A stretch of 64,000 bases of DNA from Hysterangium stoloniferum (Eukaryota; Basidiomycota; Agaricomycetes; Hysterangiales; Hysterangiaceae). This document shows, one piece after another, positions 52,800-63,700 of this stretch (positions are counted from its first letter, which is position 1; each line of letters begins with the position of its first letter). The notes under the pieces were generated by a model. The model was not told where the DNA came from. It searched no databases and saw only the letters and a program-made list of their open reading frames with translations. Location of the stretch: positions 62,001 through 126,000 of the forward strand of contig WHVD01000038.1 of NCBI GenBank assembly GCA_015178975.1, in the 5' to 3' direction. The position numbers were made by a program, and so were the translations under genes.

Positions 52800-54110
52800 T
52801 GAAGAGCTGATGTGGATGATTATTTTCGATCACTAAAGCGGGGAGCGAACCGAGGCATTGAATCCCATTATCCAGCCCATTGAACGTCCCCTCGTCGCGT
52901 TCCATGATCAATTGGGAAAAAAAGGGAGAATATCCCGGACAATTTCAAAGGTATATTTGACGTTTACCAGAAATAGGAACTTGAAATCCACCCAGTAATC
53001 GTATTTAACAAATTAACCCGACTGATTCAGTGCGCTTGAAGACATTCTTGCCCTTGCACGCTTATACACACCCAGAAAGGGTTTTAGGGGACACGGCAAA
53101 TCTTGGATGCGACAACGAGGTAATTAAATATCAAACCTGGAAAGGCTGTTGGAAGAAGCAGAGAAGCAGGCAATGGTGCGACCCGCTAGTGGCAGTCAGA
53201 ATCTGTAGTTATAACGTATTGGCTATTAGATGTATTTGTCGCTGGATACCTCATTAGGTGTCGCTGAACTCGTAGCGGTCGATAATAAGAGACTCGGCGC
53301 GATATAATGGATCAATGAAAGGCTATCCTTGATTCTTTTTCCTCGGTCACGGAAGGAATCATTGAGGGAAGATAAGTCCCCCACGGCGGAGCAAGAAAGA
53401 AGATTAGTGAACAAGTATGCCCGTTTTGTCATACCCGTAGGCTCATAGCAATGTTACAGGATTTATTCCACCGAAGGGATTTAGAACTCTTACGCACATC
53501 ATCTGTCACGAACCATCATGATTATGAAAACGCAGAGAATCACAGAGTTGCCTCAGGGTGGAGCGTTAAACTCCGTGCCGCAAAGTCTGAAACTGACATC
53601 AAGCCCGTATTTGGATGAACAAAAATCTATGATCCTTTTTCTTGTTTAAGAAATATTTTCAACATACCACACCTTGAATACAGTTCCAACACACCACACC
53701 CTCAAGGACTATGGAAGCAACTGGTAAGAAAGTCACCCTTGAAATTAACTAGCCCAAGCCACCCACTCAAATTCATGGTCAGTGACCCTAGCATTGGTCA
53801 GTTCTTGGGGTACAGTAACGCACAAGACAATGTTTTTTTCCAAGTTTTCCGTAACTCGGGCCCTGAACCTGAGGAGCGCATGCAATTGACTCGACTACGC
53901 TACCTCATCCGACACGAGACTAGTCATTTGCGGGCTATACGACAAGGAAAATGAAATTGAAACCGATTTTTACACGTTAACACAATGTTTTTGATGGATT
54001 CTTACAATGTGACTCACTTGAATACCTTCTCTTCGGCAAATGCTGATGTGACAATATGACATTAGCGATTATTTGAATGGAGTGCAAAGGACGAAATTGA
54101 TATGTACCCG
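52800..54110. other. Mixed stretch, no gene recognised
   Basis: Short frames at 53030-53257 and 53739-53954 (MKLTSPSHPLKFMVSDPSIG) have a protein-like look but no recognised family. They could be exons of an unknown gene. Confidence 0.3.
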
Positions 54111-54118
54111 CTTGTTTG

Positions 54119-54920
54119 TTAATTCCACTGACATCAGATGTCAATGATAACTTTGTCTGTCCACTTTTCATTTCCCGCTGATTCAATTGTCGCCCTTACT
54201 GACCCTCTTGCCAATCGCCATCGTCTGAAGCTTGTGTATACCGGATCGCTGTACAGCCGTTTCCCGTACGGCCACCACGAGAAATGAGATCTGGGTATTG
54301 GTCCCAGTGACTCTAGGTTCAATCCATCTTCACCAGACTTCCCCGTACAGTTATTCTTGTCCAATGCGATTTCATTGTATATCGGCACTGCTGCAATGGA
54401 TCAACAACTTCGAAACTCCCATACCATCCATCAATTGGGCAATCATCTGCCGGATTGCGGGTTTCTGGGAACAACAGTTCACAACCATATCTATGAGGGA
54501 GATGTGGGGTTCATTTCTTTGTGGGACGTGGGATATCGGAATAAATAACAGGCAATTTTGTGGTGTGTAGGAATCTACATCAGTGGTTCTCTGAAATTTT
54601 CGGTATAGAGCCCGAAGACACTGTTCGAGCTCGCTTCCGGCCAGAGTTCAAACCCTTCACAGATCTTGAGAGTGCAACAATAGAAGGTCGAAAACCAATG
54701 AGAAGGTATCTGTCGAACCAGGACACTGACCCGATAGTGGCTCAATTTCTTCCCCCTACATATACCTTTGATATTGGCGAAGGGAGGATCAAATATTTCT
54801 GCGACCCGTATGTCAGTGTATCGTCAAGCGCAGAAAGAATGGTGAGCATACACACCGCTTTGCATAGAGAAAAATGGGATAAAGGGTGTCCCTCCACACG
54901 GATTGATGATCAGTAAGGAT
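54119..54920 (+). pseudogene. Alpha gene, copy 3
   Basis: A full-length relative of copy 1. It begins MITLSVHFSFPADSIVALTD (54147), continues to AMDQQLRNSHTIHQLGNHLP and FISLWDVGYRNK, and then NLHQWFSEIFGIEPED in a shifted frame, ending YTFDIGEGRIKYFC and the GTAAGG donor after LMI. A stop near 54290, a stop and frameshift near 54546 and loss of the 3' splice AG (ACAT in place of TAG) make it non-functional as it stands. Conservation with copy 1 starts at TTAATTCCACTGAC (54119). Confidence 0.62.
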
Positions 54921-55099
54921 AGAAGCCTTTTGGAAATAATATTGAAACCTTCGTGGTAGTAGTAATGGAACTTTGGAGAAAGGTGGTTGTGGAAATGCCG
55001 CAAGGATTTGTATGTCTCACCGCCCCCTTTATTAATGTCGTTGTCTGACAGAGTATTTGAGTCACCCCGGGGATGTGAACCTGACCAGCTTGTTCTTGT

Positions 55100-55255
55100 T
55101 TGAAGCTATTTCTCCAGGTTATATTTCTGGCCCCTCGGGGAACCTATCCTGGATGTCTAGTTGCGCACTTCTTATGATGCGGAGCCTAGTTGGACAAATG
55201 ACCCTGTGTGGCTAGGTACGGTACTTCAGGGAAACCTGTGGGGGTCAATGTTGGT
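55100..55255 (+). pseudogene. Gamma block, copy 3
   Basis: PILDV, then LRTSYDAEPSWTNDPVWLG matches gamma copies 1 and 2, with an in-frame stop after LDV. It lies at the same distance from alpha copy 3 as in the other units. Confidence 0.6.
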
Positions 55256-55285
55256 CTCATGTGATAAAATTAACTTTTTCAATAT

Positions 55286-55490
55286 GTGGGGGGTGCCATA
55301 GGGATCACAGGAGTCCTTGAGATTGCAGGTGCCAGGAAGGCCATGGGGGCTGTGGAGGCCGTGTTGGGTACAGTTTCCTCAGCTGCCATGGGTGTCTGGA
55401 AAGTTGTACTGTTAGCTACCCAGTCAATCAATGGATTGGAGGATAGTCACAATTCATTGAATACACAAAATTTTATGAAAAACTCCTGAT
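55286..55490 (+). other. Ala/Val-rich ORF ending in a shared repeat
   Basis: A 67-codon frame starts MGGAIGITGVLEIAGARKAM and runs into a 55-bp segment (GGAGGATAGTCACAATTCAT) matching 2152-2210 next to the copia fragment. The match shows that at least the end is repeat-derived. No function is suggested. Confidence 0.4.
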
Positions 55491-56519
55491 ATTTTTAAGT
55501 GAGACTATTTCTCCTGGCTATGACTACATGTTTTAGGGATTTATATTTCATTAATCCAAAACTTCATCTTTAAGACTTGTACACTCTCTTAAAATATGCA
55601 CAAATGTCATGGTTATACAAGAGTAGCTGGGTTGTTACCTAATCTTTGGGATAAAATACATTCTCTAGTATCTCCATGACTTTTAAAATATCCACAAACA
55701 TTATAGTTAACTAAAATTACTTGGGTTATGATTTAATCTTTTGGATAAGATGCATTCTCTTGTATATTATGCAAACTTTCAAATATAGTTCATATAATTT
55801 GAATTTATTTGGTTTAGAAGGTTAACCAGAAATATCTGGCCAACCAATCCATGTTGTGGAATTTATCCCCAAAAGGATAATCTATATATGTTTGTTTAAC
55901 TAACTTTTGTCAGATACAAGATAAATATATATACTTTAGTGGATAAATAACTTTTAAAGTTTTGGGTTATCCTCCCATGTGTCAAATGTAAAACTTAATT
56001 TAATTTTACTTCTCTTCTAAGGTTTGAACCTTCAATAAGAACTTTATTTAGTTCTCCCTTTAGTAGAAATATCCTAAGATGTACATAGTTAGACCCCAGC
56101 TTCAATCTCTTACAATTTCCACTAAATACAAGTGTGATATTCTTAAGACATTAGACCTTCCATTCTCCCATTCCTTATCTTGCCCTCTCTCTTGTTTCTT
56201 TTTGTGTTTTGGTAGCCTTGTTAGTATTGCCCTAACAATAACACTGTATTGACTATCAAAGTACAATACAGGTTAAAAAGGGGATTTGTTGCCATAAGCA
56301 ACTGTAAGGCAGCTGGAGGCCATTAAGATGGGGAATAGGAATTGTCCTTTACAGTACAATTTCAGACTGAATAAGTCCAATGAAATGGGATAAAGGTAAG
56401 GGTGGTTCACAAGAAAGATAGAAAGGTGCAAGGAGATGTTGGTAGTGATGAGTGAGTTGGAGTGGTGAGATCTGACCTTCAACTGTAACTATGAAGCTAA
56501 GAGTAATATGCAAATTTTA
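55491..56519. other. AT-rich stretch, nothing recognised
   Basis: A duplicated phrase of about 75 bp is visible (a GGTTATGATTTAATCTTTTGG-like text near 55625 and 55725), and no coding signal. Confidence 0.35.
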
Positions 56520-56828
56520 ACTTGTAGCCATTTGAGATGGCTGAGATGATACCCCAATCATGGCTTGCAGGACACTTCAAAAGGGTGTCTTGGGCAAGTT
56601 GTGGTTATGGGGTAAAAGTGTCTAAACTCGAAGTTATGCCCACTAATGTACACTATGTTCCACAAGAGTCTATGTACACACAGGTGTACATAGATCTTTG
56701 AATTAATACAAACTAATATAAATGAAGAATATCTTAGTTTAAAAAAATAGTAGAAAAATAAGAGAAATATATGGGAAATATAATACAATGAAACCACTAA
56801 CTTTCTTAGAGAGGGGTACCCCTCACAG
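56520..56828 (-). mobile_element. Possible LTR related to LTR-X
   Basis: On the reverse strand from 56828 it begins TGTGAGGGGTACCCCTCTC, like the TGTGAGGAGTATGC start of LTR-X, and the interior has parallel phrases (GGGTAAAAGTGT; ACACAGGTGTACATAG-like). The far end and target duplication were not found. It directly abuts a gypsy integrase fragment. Confidence 0.35.
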
Positions 56829-56829
56829 C

Positions 56830-57040
56830 ACCTGACCCTCAAAAAAACTTGCCAAAGGTTTCCTAGGCCCTTTCGAGATTATATCACAAGCTGGCTCACT
56901 TTCTTCAACTCTCTGACTTCCTGATAATATGGAAGCAGTCCACCCTGTTTTCCACAATTCCATGTTGTAAACTTGTGTTCCTAACACTATCTTAGAATGT
57001 ATTCAACCTCCACCTCCTCCAGTCATTAGAGAGTATTTGC
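56830..57040 (+). mobile_element. Gypsy integrase C-terminal fragment
   Basis: FLGPFEIISQAGSLSS, LPDNMEAVHPVFHNSML and CIQPPPPPVI match the end of pol before the chromodomain in Gypsy-2 (YLGPFEVIAQ, LPDNMRAVHLVFHISML). Only ~210 bp survive. It is a fossil. Confidence 0.85.
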
Positions 57041-57099
57041 AACTAATATATATTAGCAAAACTGAATTGGTTCCTGATATTCATAAAGATTACATGAAG

Positions 57100-57440
57100 G
57101 GAAAGTTGACAAAGCATTGGAAGGTGCATCAAAGGCAGGTTTCTTGTTTTTCCCTTTGTCAATTGTTACTAATTGTGGTCTACAGGGAAAGAGGAAACAC
57201 AAGGATGATAACAATGGAGAGGAGGATGAGGAGGATGAGATAGAGGAAATTGGGGGATCTGAGCAGTAAGCCATTAATATTATCCTTTACTGATGTTTCT
57301 TCTAAGCCTTATGGTCTTTAGAAAGGGTAGTCTCAGGGGTACCAGCATGTGCAAGCTGCACAGCATTGGGGATCTGATGTACATGCATGGGCTGGAATAG
57401 GGCCTGTGTGCAGTGTAACCACAGAAGAAGGGTTGCAGCT
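57100..57440 (+). other. Spliced-looking fragment: acidic tail and Cys cluster
   Basis: After a pyrimidine-rich CTTTGTC..TCTACAG acceptor (57184) comes GKRKHKDDNNGEEDEEDEIE, a basic-acidic stretch ending GGSEQ-stop. Further on ACASCTAL (57345) and ACVQCNHRRR (57405) give a CxxC pair pattern. The order lies just after the gypsy integrase fragment, as the Cys-bearing accessory sequence does in Gypsy-2. Identity unknown; probably part of an accessory gene carried by this gypsy group. Confidence 0.35.
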
Positions 57441-58381
57441 ATGCAACAATGACTTCAGAGCCCGTAGTGGAGGCTCCATGAGATAATGGTGGGAGATGGA
57501 CAGGTATTCTCGAGGTGTTACAGGGGCTTGTACAGTATTCTGAATGTAGGGAGAAGTGGTGGGCTGCCAAGGACTGTAAGGGAGAAGCCAGAGAGCTGGG
57601 ACAGAAAGGCCAACATTTGTTTGGAACTATTGATTGGCCTGTGATAACTCTGGGAGTTGTGGGGAGGCATCCCCAAATTCTTGTTTTACACTCACACCCC
57701 TTTAGTTGTTGAAGATACAAATTAATATTCTTCTAATATAAAGTATGAATTGGGGGCAGCCCTTCTGCTGTTTCCTCTTCACCATCTATTAGTTCTACAC
57801 TTTTAGATCTCTCTGTATCTAAACAACAATAGGATCATCTTCCAGAGCAATGTTGACAATAATAAGTGTCTTGAAATATAATGCAGAGACTGAAGATACT
57901 GTCAAAGAACAAAGAGACATAGGGTGACAAGGAGTAATCAGAGGGCTGAATTAATGAGAATCTAAAATAAATACAAAGGTTTTCCCATCAAAACATAATA
58001 CTCGAGTCTTGAAAATCTATTGGGGTCTGACAGGTAATATTGATTGTCAAGAAACAACTATTGACTGATGCATATCAGGAATGTCATATGCTGCTTGACT
58101 GACACATGATTGCTCATCCCCTCTTAGGCAGATGTCCCACCATCTAGCCATAAGGTCAGTGTGCTGAGAATGAAACTTGAAAAGGTAGTGTAAACATTGG
58201 ACTTGCTGAAGGAAAACAAAGGTTTCTGAAGTGTTAGCATGCTGTTTTCTGAAAGTTCCACAAGGTTGTGAGAATTCCCCAGAATGCTGTTAAGAGTAGC
58301 AATTGCTTCTAAGGGGGTAGTTGTATGCACAGAGGCACCAGACTGAGAGGTGTTCAAGGAGGATGTCTGAAGGGTACTCAT
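57441..58381. other. No gene recognised
   Basis: Short frames on both strands, e.g. 58124-58381 (-) with a Ser/Thr/Leu-rich translation. No recognised motif. AT-rich and CpG-poor. Confidence 0.35.
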
Positions 58382-58515
58382 GTATGGAGGTTGTCTATAA
58401 TCATTATAATATCACATGTTTACTAATAAAAGGAATATTGCTACAAAAATTCATCTTTAAATAGTGGTATATATTCTGAGACCATTATATTGTTAACCAC
58501 CAACATCAGAGAAAT
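58382..58515 (+). repeat. Dispersed repeat, partner at 9955-10092
   Basis: Near copy of the ~135-bp segment at 9955 (see there). Neighbouring sequence differs on both sides, so the segment itself was copied or is what remains of a larger repeat. Confidence 0.75.
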
Positions 58516-58795
58516 GGGAAATGTTCAGCTGCCCTAGATACATACATAGCTTGCATAGTATTCCTAGTGAGTGTATAAACTTAGTGGTATTTTTTTTGAT
58601 AACTTGGTCTATTCTAGCCATCTTGGGTCATCAGCTATGTTTCTGTAAAAAGGGCTTCACTTCTGATTGCTATTCCACTTCCCTGGGCATAGTACCAGCA
58701 TTGCTTTAACCTCCTTAAAACTTGTATTACGATCTCCCATTGGCTGCCTGTTCTTTGGCACATATGTTTATCTTCTTGCAACAATATTCCTTCAG
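58516..58795. other. AT-rich flank of Gypsy-1
   Basis: Nothing recognised. Gypsy-1 begins after TTCAG at 58791-58795; the matching right-hand duplication would lie outside the window. Confidence 0.35.
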
Positions 58796-58825
58796 TGTTA
58801 CGACCCATTCCCGGATGTTTCAATA

Positions 58826-58944
58826 CCCGACTTCCGATCTCCCACTCCCGACTTCCGATCTCCCACTCCCGACTTCCGATCTCCCACTCCCGACTTCCGA
58901 TCTCCCACTCCCGACTTCCGATCTCCCACTCCCGACTTCCGATC
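58826..58944 (+). repeat. 21-bp repeats in the LTR (about 5.5 units)
   Basis: Unit CCCGACTTCCGATCTCCCACT repeated with almost no change. The relative at 1-515 has only one to two such units in altered form, so the copy number varies between LTRs of the family. The location before the TATA box is where enhancer-like repeats occur in other LTRs. Confidence 0.93.
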
Positions 58945-59181
58945 CCCGACTTCCAACTTTCGACCTCCGACTACGGAACATCGTAGTTACCGTATCATCC
59001 GCATTCTTCCCTTGTTCCGCATTTGGTAATTTGTCCGTTGACACGTATTCACTCGTTTGTTTGTTATATTCCCGTTACGGAATATTGTCTTCCTAATATG
59101 TCTTATTGTATTTCCGTTTTAAGAACACTTCCGTTACCGTCTTATTATGGTCTCAGTTTGTAGTACAATAACGAGCAGACT

Positions 59182-59225
59182 TATATTAGTTTCCGCGAAT
59201 TTGTACTTTACCTTAGATCTGATAT
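59182..59225 (+). promoter_or_regulatory. TATA-like box and likely R start, Gypsy-1
   Basis: TATATTA (59182-59188) precedes AGATCTGATAT (59215-59225) by 33 nt. The reverse complement ATATCAGATCT sits at 59468-59478, two bases after the LTR. Confidence 0.6.
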
Positions 59226-59467
59226 CGACTTAGTTTCTTATTCCTTCTCCCATCTTTCTGTACACTCGATATTCGGAACTCTTCGGAACTCTGAATATCT
59301 GTATCTTCCATCATAAGTCTCACCTCCGAAATTAAGGACATTGAGCGTTTGCGTAGAGGCGCAGCACATAAGCTGAAGCTGACGTCCTGACCCTATCTAG
59401 TAGTTCCCGACTTTCCAGTGGCTTCCTGATAGTTCCGGAATAAGTTCCCGACACGGCACTTAACAGT

Positions 59468-59478
59468 ATATCAGATCT
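59468..59478 (+). promoter_or_regulatory. Putative self-priming primer binding site, Gypsy-1
   Basis: ATATCAGATCT immediately downstream of the LTR (after GT) is an 11-nt exact complement of LTR positions 59215-59225. Gypsy-2 has the same arrangement with a different 11-nt word. Confidence 0.62.
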
Positions 59479-59499
59479 CAACTCTGCGACTCGCTCATC

Positions 59500-60726
59500 A
59501 TGGGTCCCAAACGCAAAGCTGCCGAAGGACCATCCCAACTTCAATCCCCGTTGCAACTTTACACCACTCAACCTGAAACCCCAATTCAGCCGACAACATC
59601 AGCTTCAGTCGAAGAAGTTACCGAGGAGGTTACCGAGGTAACAATGGATCCCAATGTTCCCCACACTTCCGACAATGAAGCAGAAGATCAGCCGGAGACA
59701 TCGAAAAAGAAATCTTCCGACGAACCGACTGAAATGTTGTTTATCAACTCCATTGTGAAATTCACTGACTATTTGAAATCCGCTGAGGACAGTAAAGAAT
59801 CATCCTGCACCGGAGTCAAAGAACCCGAACCATTTACCGGCAAGGATCCGAAAAAATTGAAGAATTTCCTTCTCCAATGCCATTTCAGTTTCCGTGATCG
59901 ACCCAATGCTTTTAAATCCGACAGTCAAAAAGTCAATTTTGCGCTCTCATATCTCAAGGATACTGCTCAGGATTGGTTCGAACCCGGACTATCCGGAATA
60001 TCCGACGAGACACCCATATGGCTCGACGACTGGGATGCTTTCGTGGAAGAACTGGAAACTAATTTCGGACCTTACGATCAATCCGGCGAAGCGGAAAGTG
60101 AACTAATGACGCTCAAGATGAAGGACAATCAACAAGTTTCCGCTTATCTCATCAAGTTCAATACCCTCGCCGCACGATGTGGATGGGACGATTCCGCCCT
60201 CAGACACCATTTCTATATGGGACTTCCGTCACGCCTTAAAGATGAAATCTGCAAAGATGGAAAGCCGAAAACTCTCCAACTCATGCGGATGAAAGCTCAA
60301 ACATCCGATGCCCGTTATTGGGAACGAAAAGCTGAGGTTTCTCGAGAGAACCCGACGGAACGTTCTCAGAACAACAAGGCGTCGACTAGCAAGTCTTCCG
60401 GCAACAACTCAGGCAATAACACCGGCTCTGGCACTAATACTGGCAAATCAAATTCCGACCGGAAGAAAGACAAGAAATCCAACAAGGAAAAACAGTCAAC
60501 TTCTGACAAACCCGACATTTCCCATTTGTTGGGTACCGACGGTAAACTCACCCCGAAGGAGAAACAACGGCGTATGGACAACAACCTCTGCCTTTTCTGC
60601 GGGAAAGGCGGACACAAGGTTTCTGACTGTACCGTTAAATCTAGCTCTTCCAAGGCTCGCGCGGCAACTTCCACTACGACTACAACGTCTAAGGAAAAAC
60701 CCGCCACGGAGTCGAAAAAAGAGTAA
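59500..60726 (+). mobile_element. Gypsy-1 gag
   Basis: A 408-codon open frame from MGPKRKAAEGPSQLQSP. The N-terminal part is acidic and Thr/Ser-rich, then a capsid-like domain (KKLKNFLLQCHFSF, ALSYLKDTAQDWFEP, FYMGLPSRLKDEI; residues ~115-260). A Ser/Asn/Lys-rich linker follows, then a CCHC zinc knuckle CLFCGKGGHKVSDC (residues ~366-380) that binds the element's RNA. It is uninterrupted. Confidence 0.93.
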
Positions 60727-60779
60727 GCAACCCTCTGGAATCTGCACGGACAGAGGGTTGCATTGACTCTCTCCGTGTT

Positions 60780-63700
60780 TCCGAGGTTATCCGTCTCAAC
60801 ACGTCTGCTCTCTCTAATCCCGATTCATTATTTGTAAAACTCGTCTCTGACTTTCTTGGAAATTTAGTGTTCCAAGCTCTAATAGATTCCGGCTCCACAC
60901 AGTGTTTTGTAGATACCACCTTTGCCACAAAACATAATCTGAAACTCCATTCTGTTCCCGCAATTTCCTTACGTTTGTTTGACAGCACTAGCAATACGGC
61001 AATCACTCAAGCCTGCGACATGTCTATCCAGTTCCCTTGTGGAACATCCCAGACGGTTACTTTTTTCGTAACACAGTTGGACTCTAGCTGTTCGGTAGTT
61101 CTTGGATACAACTGGCTCACCCGATATAATCTGTTGATTGACTGGGTATTGGGCAGTATTACTTTCCGGACTCCCGACACTTCCGTTCCTCCTGCAGCGT
61201 CTTTTCCGGCCAATGCCTTTTTGGCATCAACGGCACCTCCGGCTTCTACCGAAACTTCCGAGCCTCCAAAAATCTCTCTCATCAATGCTTCAGCATTTGT
61301 TAGGGCAAGTAAACTAGATGGTTCACAATGTTTTTCGATCAGCTTAAAAGTTGATGAAGCATCTGGACGTTTTGCGACTCCAGAATTATCCAAGCTAAAA
61401 GCCGACCTGGAAGGAGTTCCCGAAAAATACCATGATTTCACGGACATTTTCAGTAAGCAAAAAGCTGACAGGCTTGCACCACATAGGCCTTACGACTTAA
61501 AAATCGATATTGAGCCCGGTTCAAACCCTCCGTTAGGACCTATTTACCCATTATCCCAATCAGAACCTTCGTCTATTCGGGAGTTCCTGGATGAACATTT
61601 GTCAATAGGTTTTATCCATCCCTCAAAGTCTCCGTATGGAGCACCCGTCCTTTTTGTCTGTAAGAAGGATGGCTCCCTTCGACTCTGTGTCGATTTCAGA
61701 GGATTAAATTCCATCACATGGAAAGATAAGTATCCACTTCCACTCATTACCGATTTACTCGATGCCCCATGGAAAGCTCGGATTTACACCAAAATAGACC
61801 TCAAACACACCTATCATTTGTTCCGAATTGCTGAGGGCGATGAATGGAAAACTGCTTTTCGGACTCGCTATGGATCCTTTGAATGGTTGGTTATGCCGTT
61901 CGGCCTTACCAATGCCCCTTCCGCTTTTCAACGTTTTGTTAATGATATATTTTCCGACATGCTTGACGTATGTGTTATAGTCTATTTGGATGACATTTTG
62001 GTATTTTCCGAGGATCCCGCTCTTCACGATGAACAGGTCCGTGAAGTTTTCCGAAGACTCCGTAAAAACGGTCTTTTCGCCAATGGTAAAAAATGTTATT
62101 TCGACATGGATTCTATTGAATACTTAGGTTTCATCATCGGCCCTGATGGTCTCCATATGGATGAAACCAAGGTTCAAGTTGTCCATGACTGGCCCGAACC
62201 ACGGAAGGTCAAGGACATTCAATCATTTTTAGGTTTCGCCAACTTTTACTGACATTTTATTCGGAACTACTCGGATATTACAGTACCGCTCACTCATCTT
62301 ACCCGTAAAACTCAACCATGGGTTTTTGACGATAAATGCCACTCCGCCTTCCAGACTTTAAAAAATGCCTTCACTTCCGCCCCGATTCTTTCCCATTGGA
62401 AACCTGATGTTCCGATTATTGTGGAAACTGATGCTTCCGATTATGCAATTGCCACGATTCTTTCCATTCAAGATTCTGACGGTGAAATTCATCCGGTCGC
62501 ATTTCTTTCTCGGACACTTTCAGTATCCGAACTCAATTATGACATTCATGATAAGGAACTTTTGGCAATTTTTGAAGCTTTCAAACATTGGCGCCATTAT
62601 CTCAAAGGTTCTGCAACTCCCGTTGACGTTGTTACCGATCACAAAAATCTCGAATATTTTTCTACCACTAAACTTTTAGCCCGCCGGCAGGCCCGTTGGT
62701 CTGAATTCCTTTCCGCTTTCAATATGATTATCCGCTTCTGACCCGGACGTCTTGGTGGAAAACCAGATGCCATGACTCGACGATGGGACGTCTATCCTAA
62801 AGAGGGGGAAAGTAACTATGCTGTTGTTAATCCACATAACTTGAAACCAGTTTTTACAACGCAACAACTTTCCGCATCTATCCGAGCAACTTCCCTTTAC
62901 TATCCAATTATGCGTAGCGTCATGATTATGGACATTGAGCAATTACATCAAGATATCCTTTCCGCACTCACTTCCGACCCGGCCCTCAAGCCACATTTAG
63001 ACGTTCCCGACAATCCCAACCAACCTCGATGGTCACAAGACTCTCAAGGTTTTATCCGTCTCGATGGACGTATCTACGTTCCAGATTCCGACAATCTCCG
63101 ACTCCGCATACTTCAGTAAACACGATCATCCAATCTCCGGACATTACGGCATCAACAATACTCTTGGTTTAATCCGTAGAGAATATACTTGGCCCAACCT
63201 CCGAGATTTCGTAACTCAGTTCTGTAAGTCATGCACCACCTGCTTACGCTCTAAGACCCAGAGGCATAAGCCGTACGGCCTTCTCAAGCAACTCCCGATA
63301 CCAGAAAAACCTTGGAACTCAATTTCCATGGATTTCATTGAACAACTTCCGACATCTGAAGGCTTTACATCCATTCTAGTTGTTGTGGACCAATTCTCGA
63401 AACAAGGCATTTTCATACCCACTCATGATACAATCACATCCTTACAATTAGCGGAACTTTTCATTATTCACGTATTTTCCAAACACGGAGTTCCATCTCA
63501 CGTAACTTCCGATCGAGGCTCCAAGTTCATCTCCCATTTCTTCCAGGCCCTCGGAAAAGCCCTTGACATGAAACTACACTTCACCTCGGGATATCACCCG
63601 GAAGGTGATGGACAAATGGAACACGTTAATCAAACACTGGAACAATATTTCCGCATCTATTGTAATTACCAACAGGACAACTGGAAATCCCTTCTTCCGA

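Larger units (their letters stand above)
58796..59465 (+). repeat. Gypsy-1 5' LTR
   Basis: 670 bp, TGTTACGACCCATTCCCGGA to GGCACTTAACA. It holds a 21-bp repeat block at 58826-58944, a TATATTA box at 59182 that lies 33 nt before the likely transcript start AGATCTGATAT (59215), and the ATAAGCTGAAGC motif near 59368. Confidence 0.92.

Noticed and set aside
59820-61450. Reverse-strand ORFs within Gypsy-1 gag and pol (60366-60707, 61007-61447)
   Set aside because: Antisense shadows of a well supported coding region.
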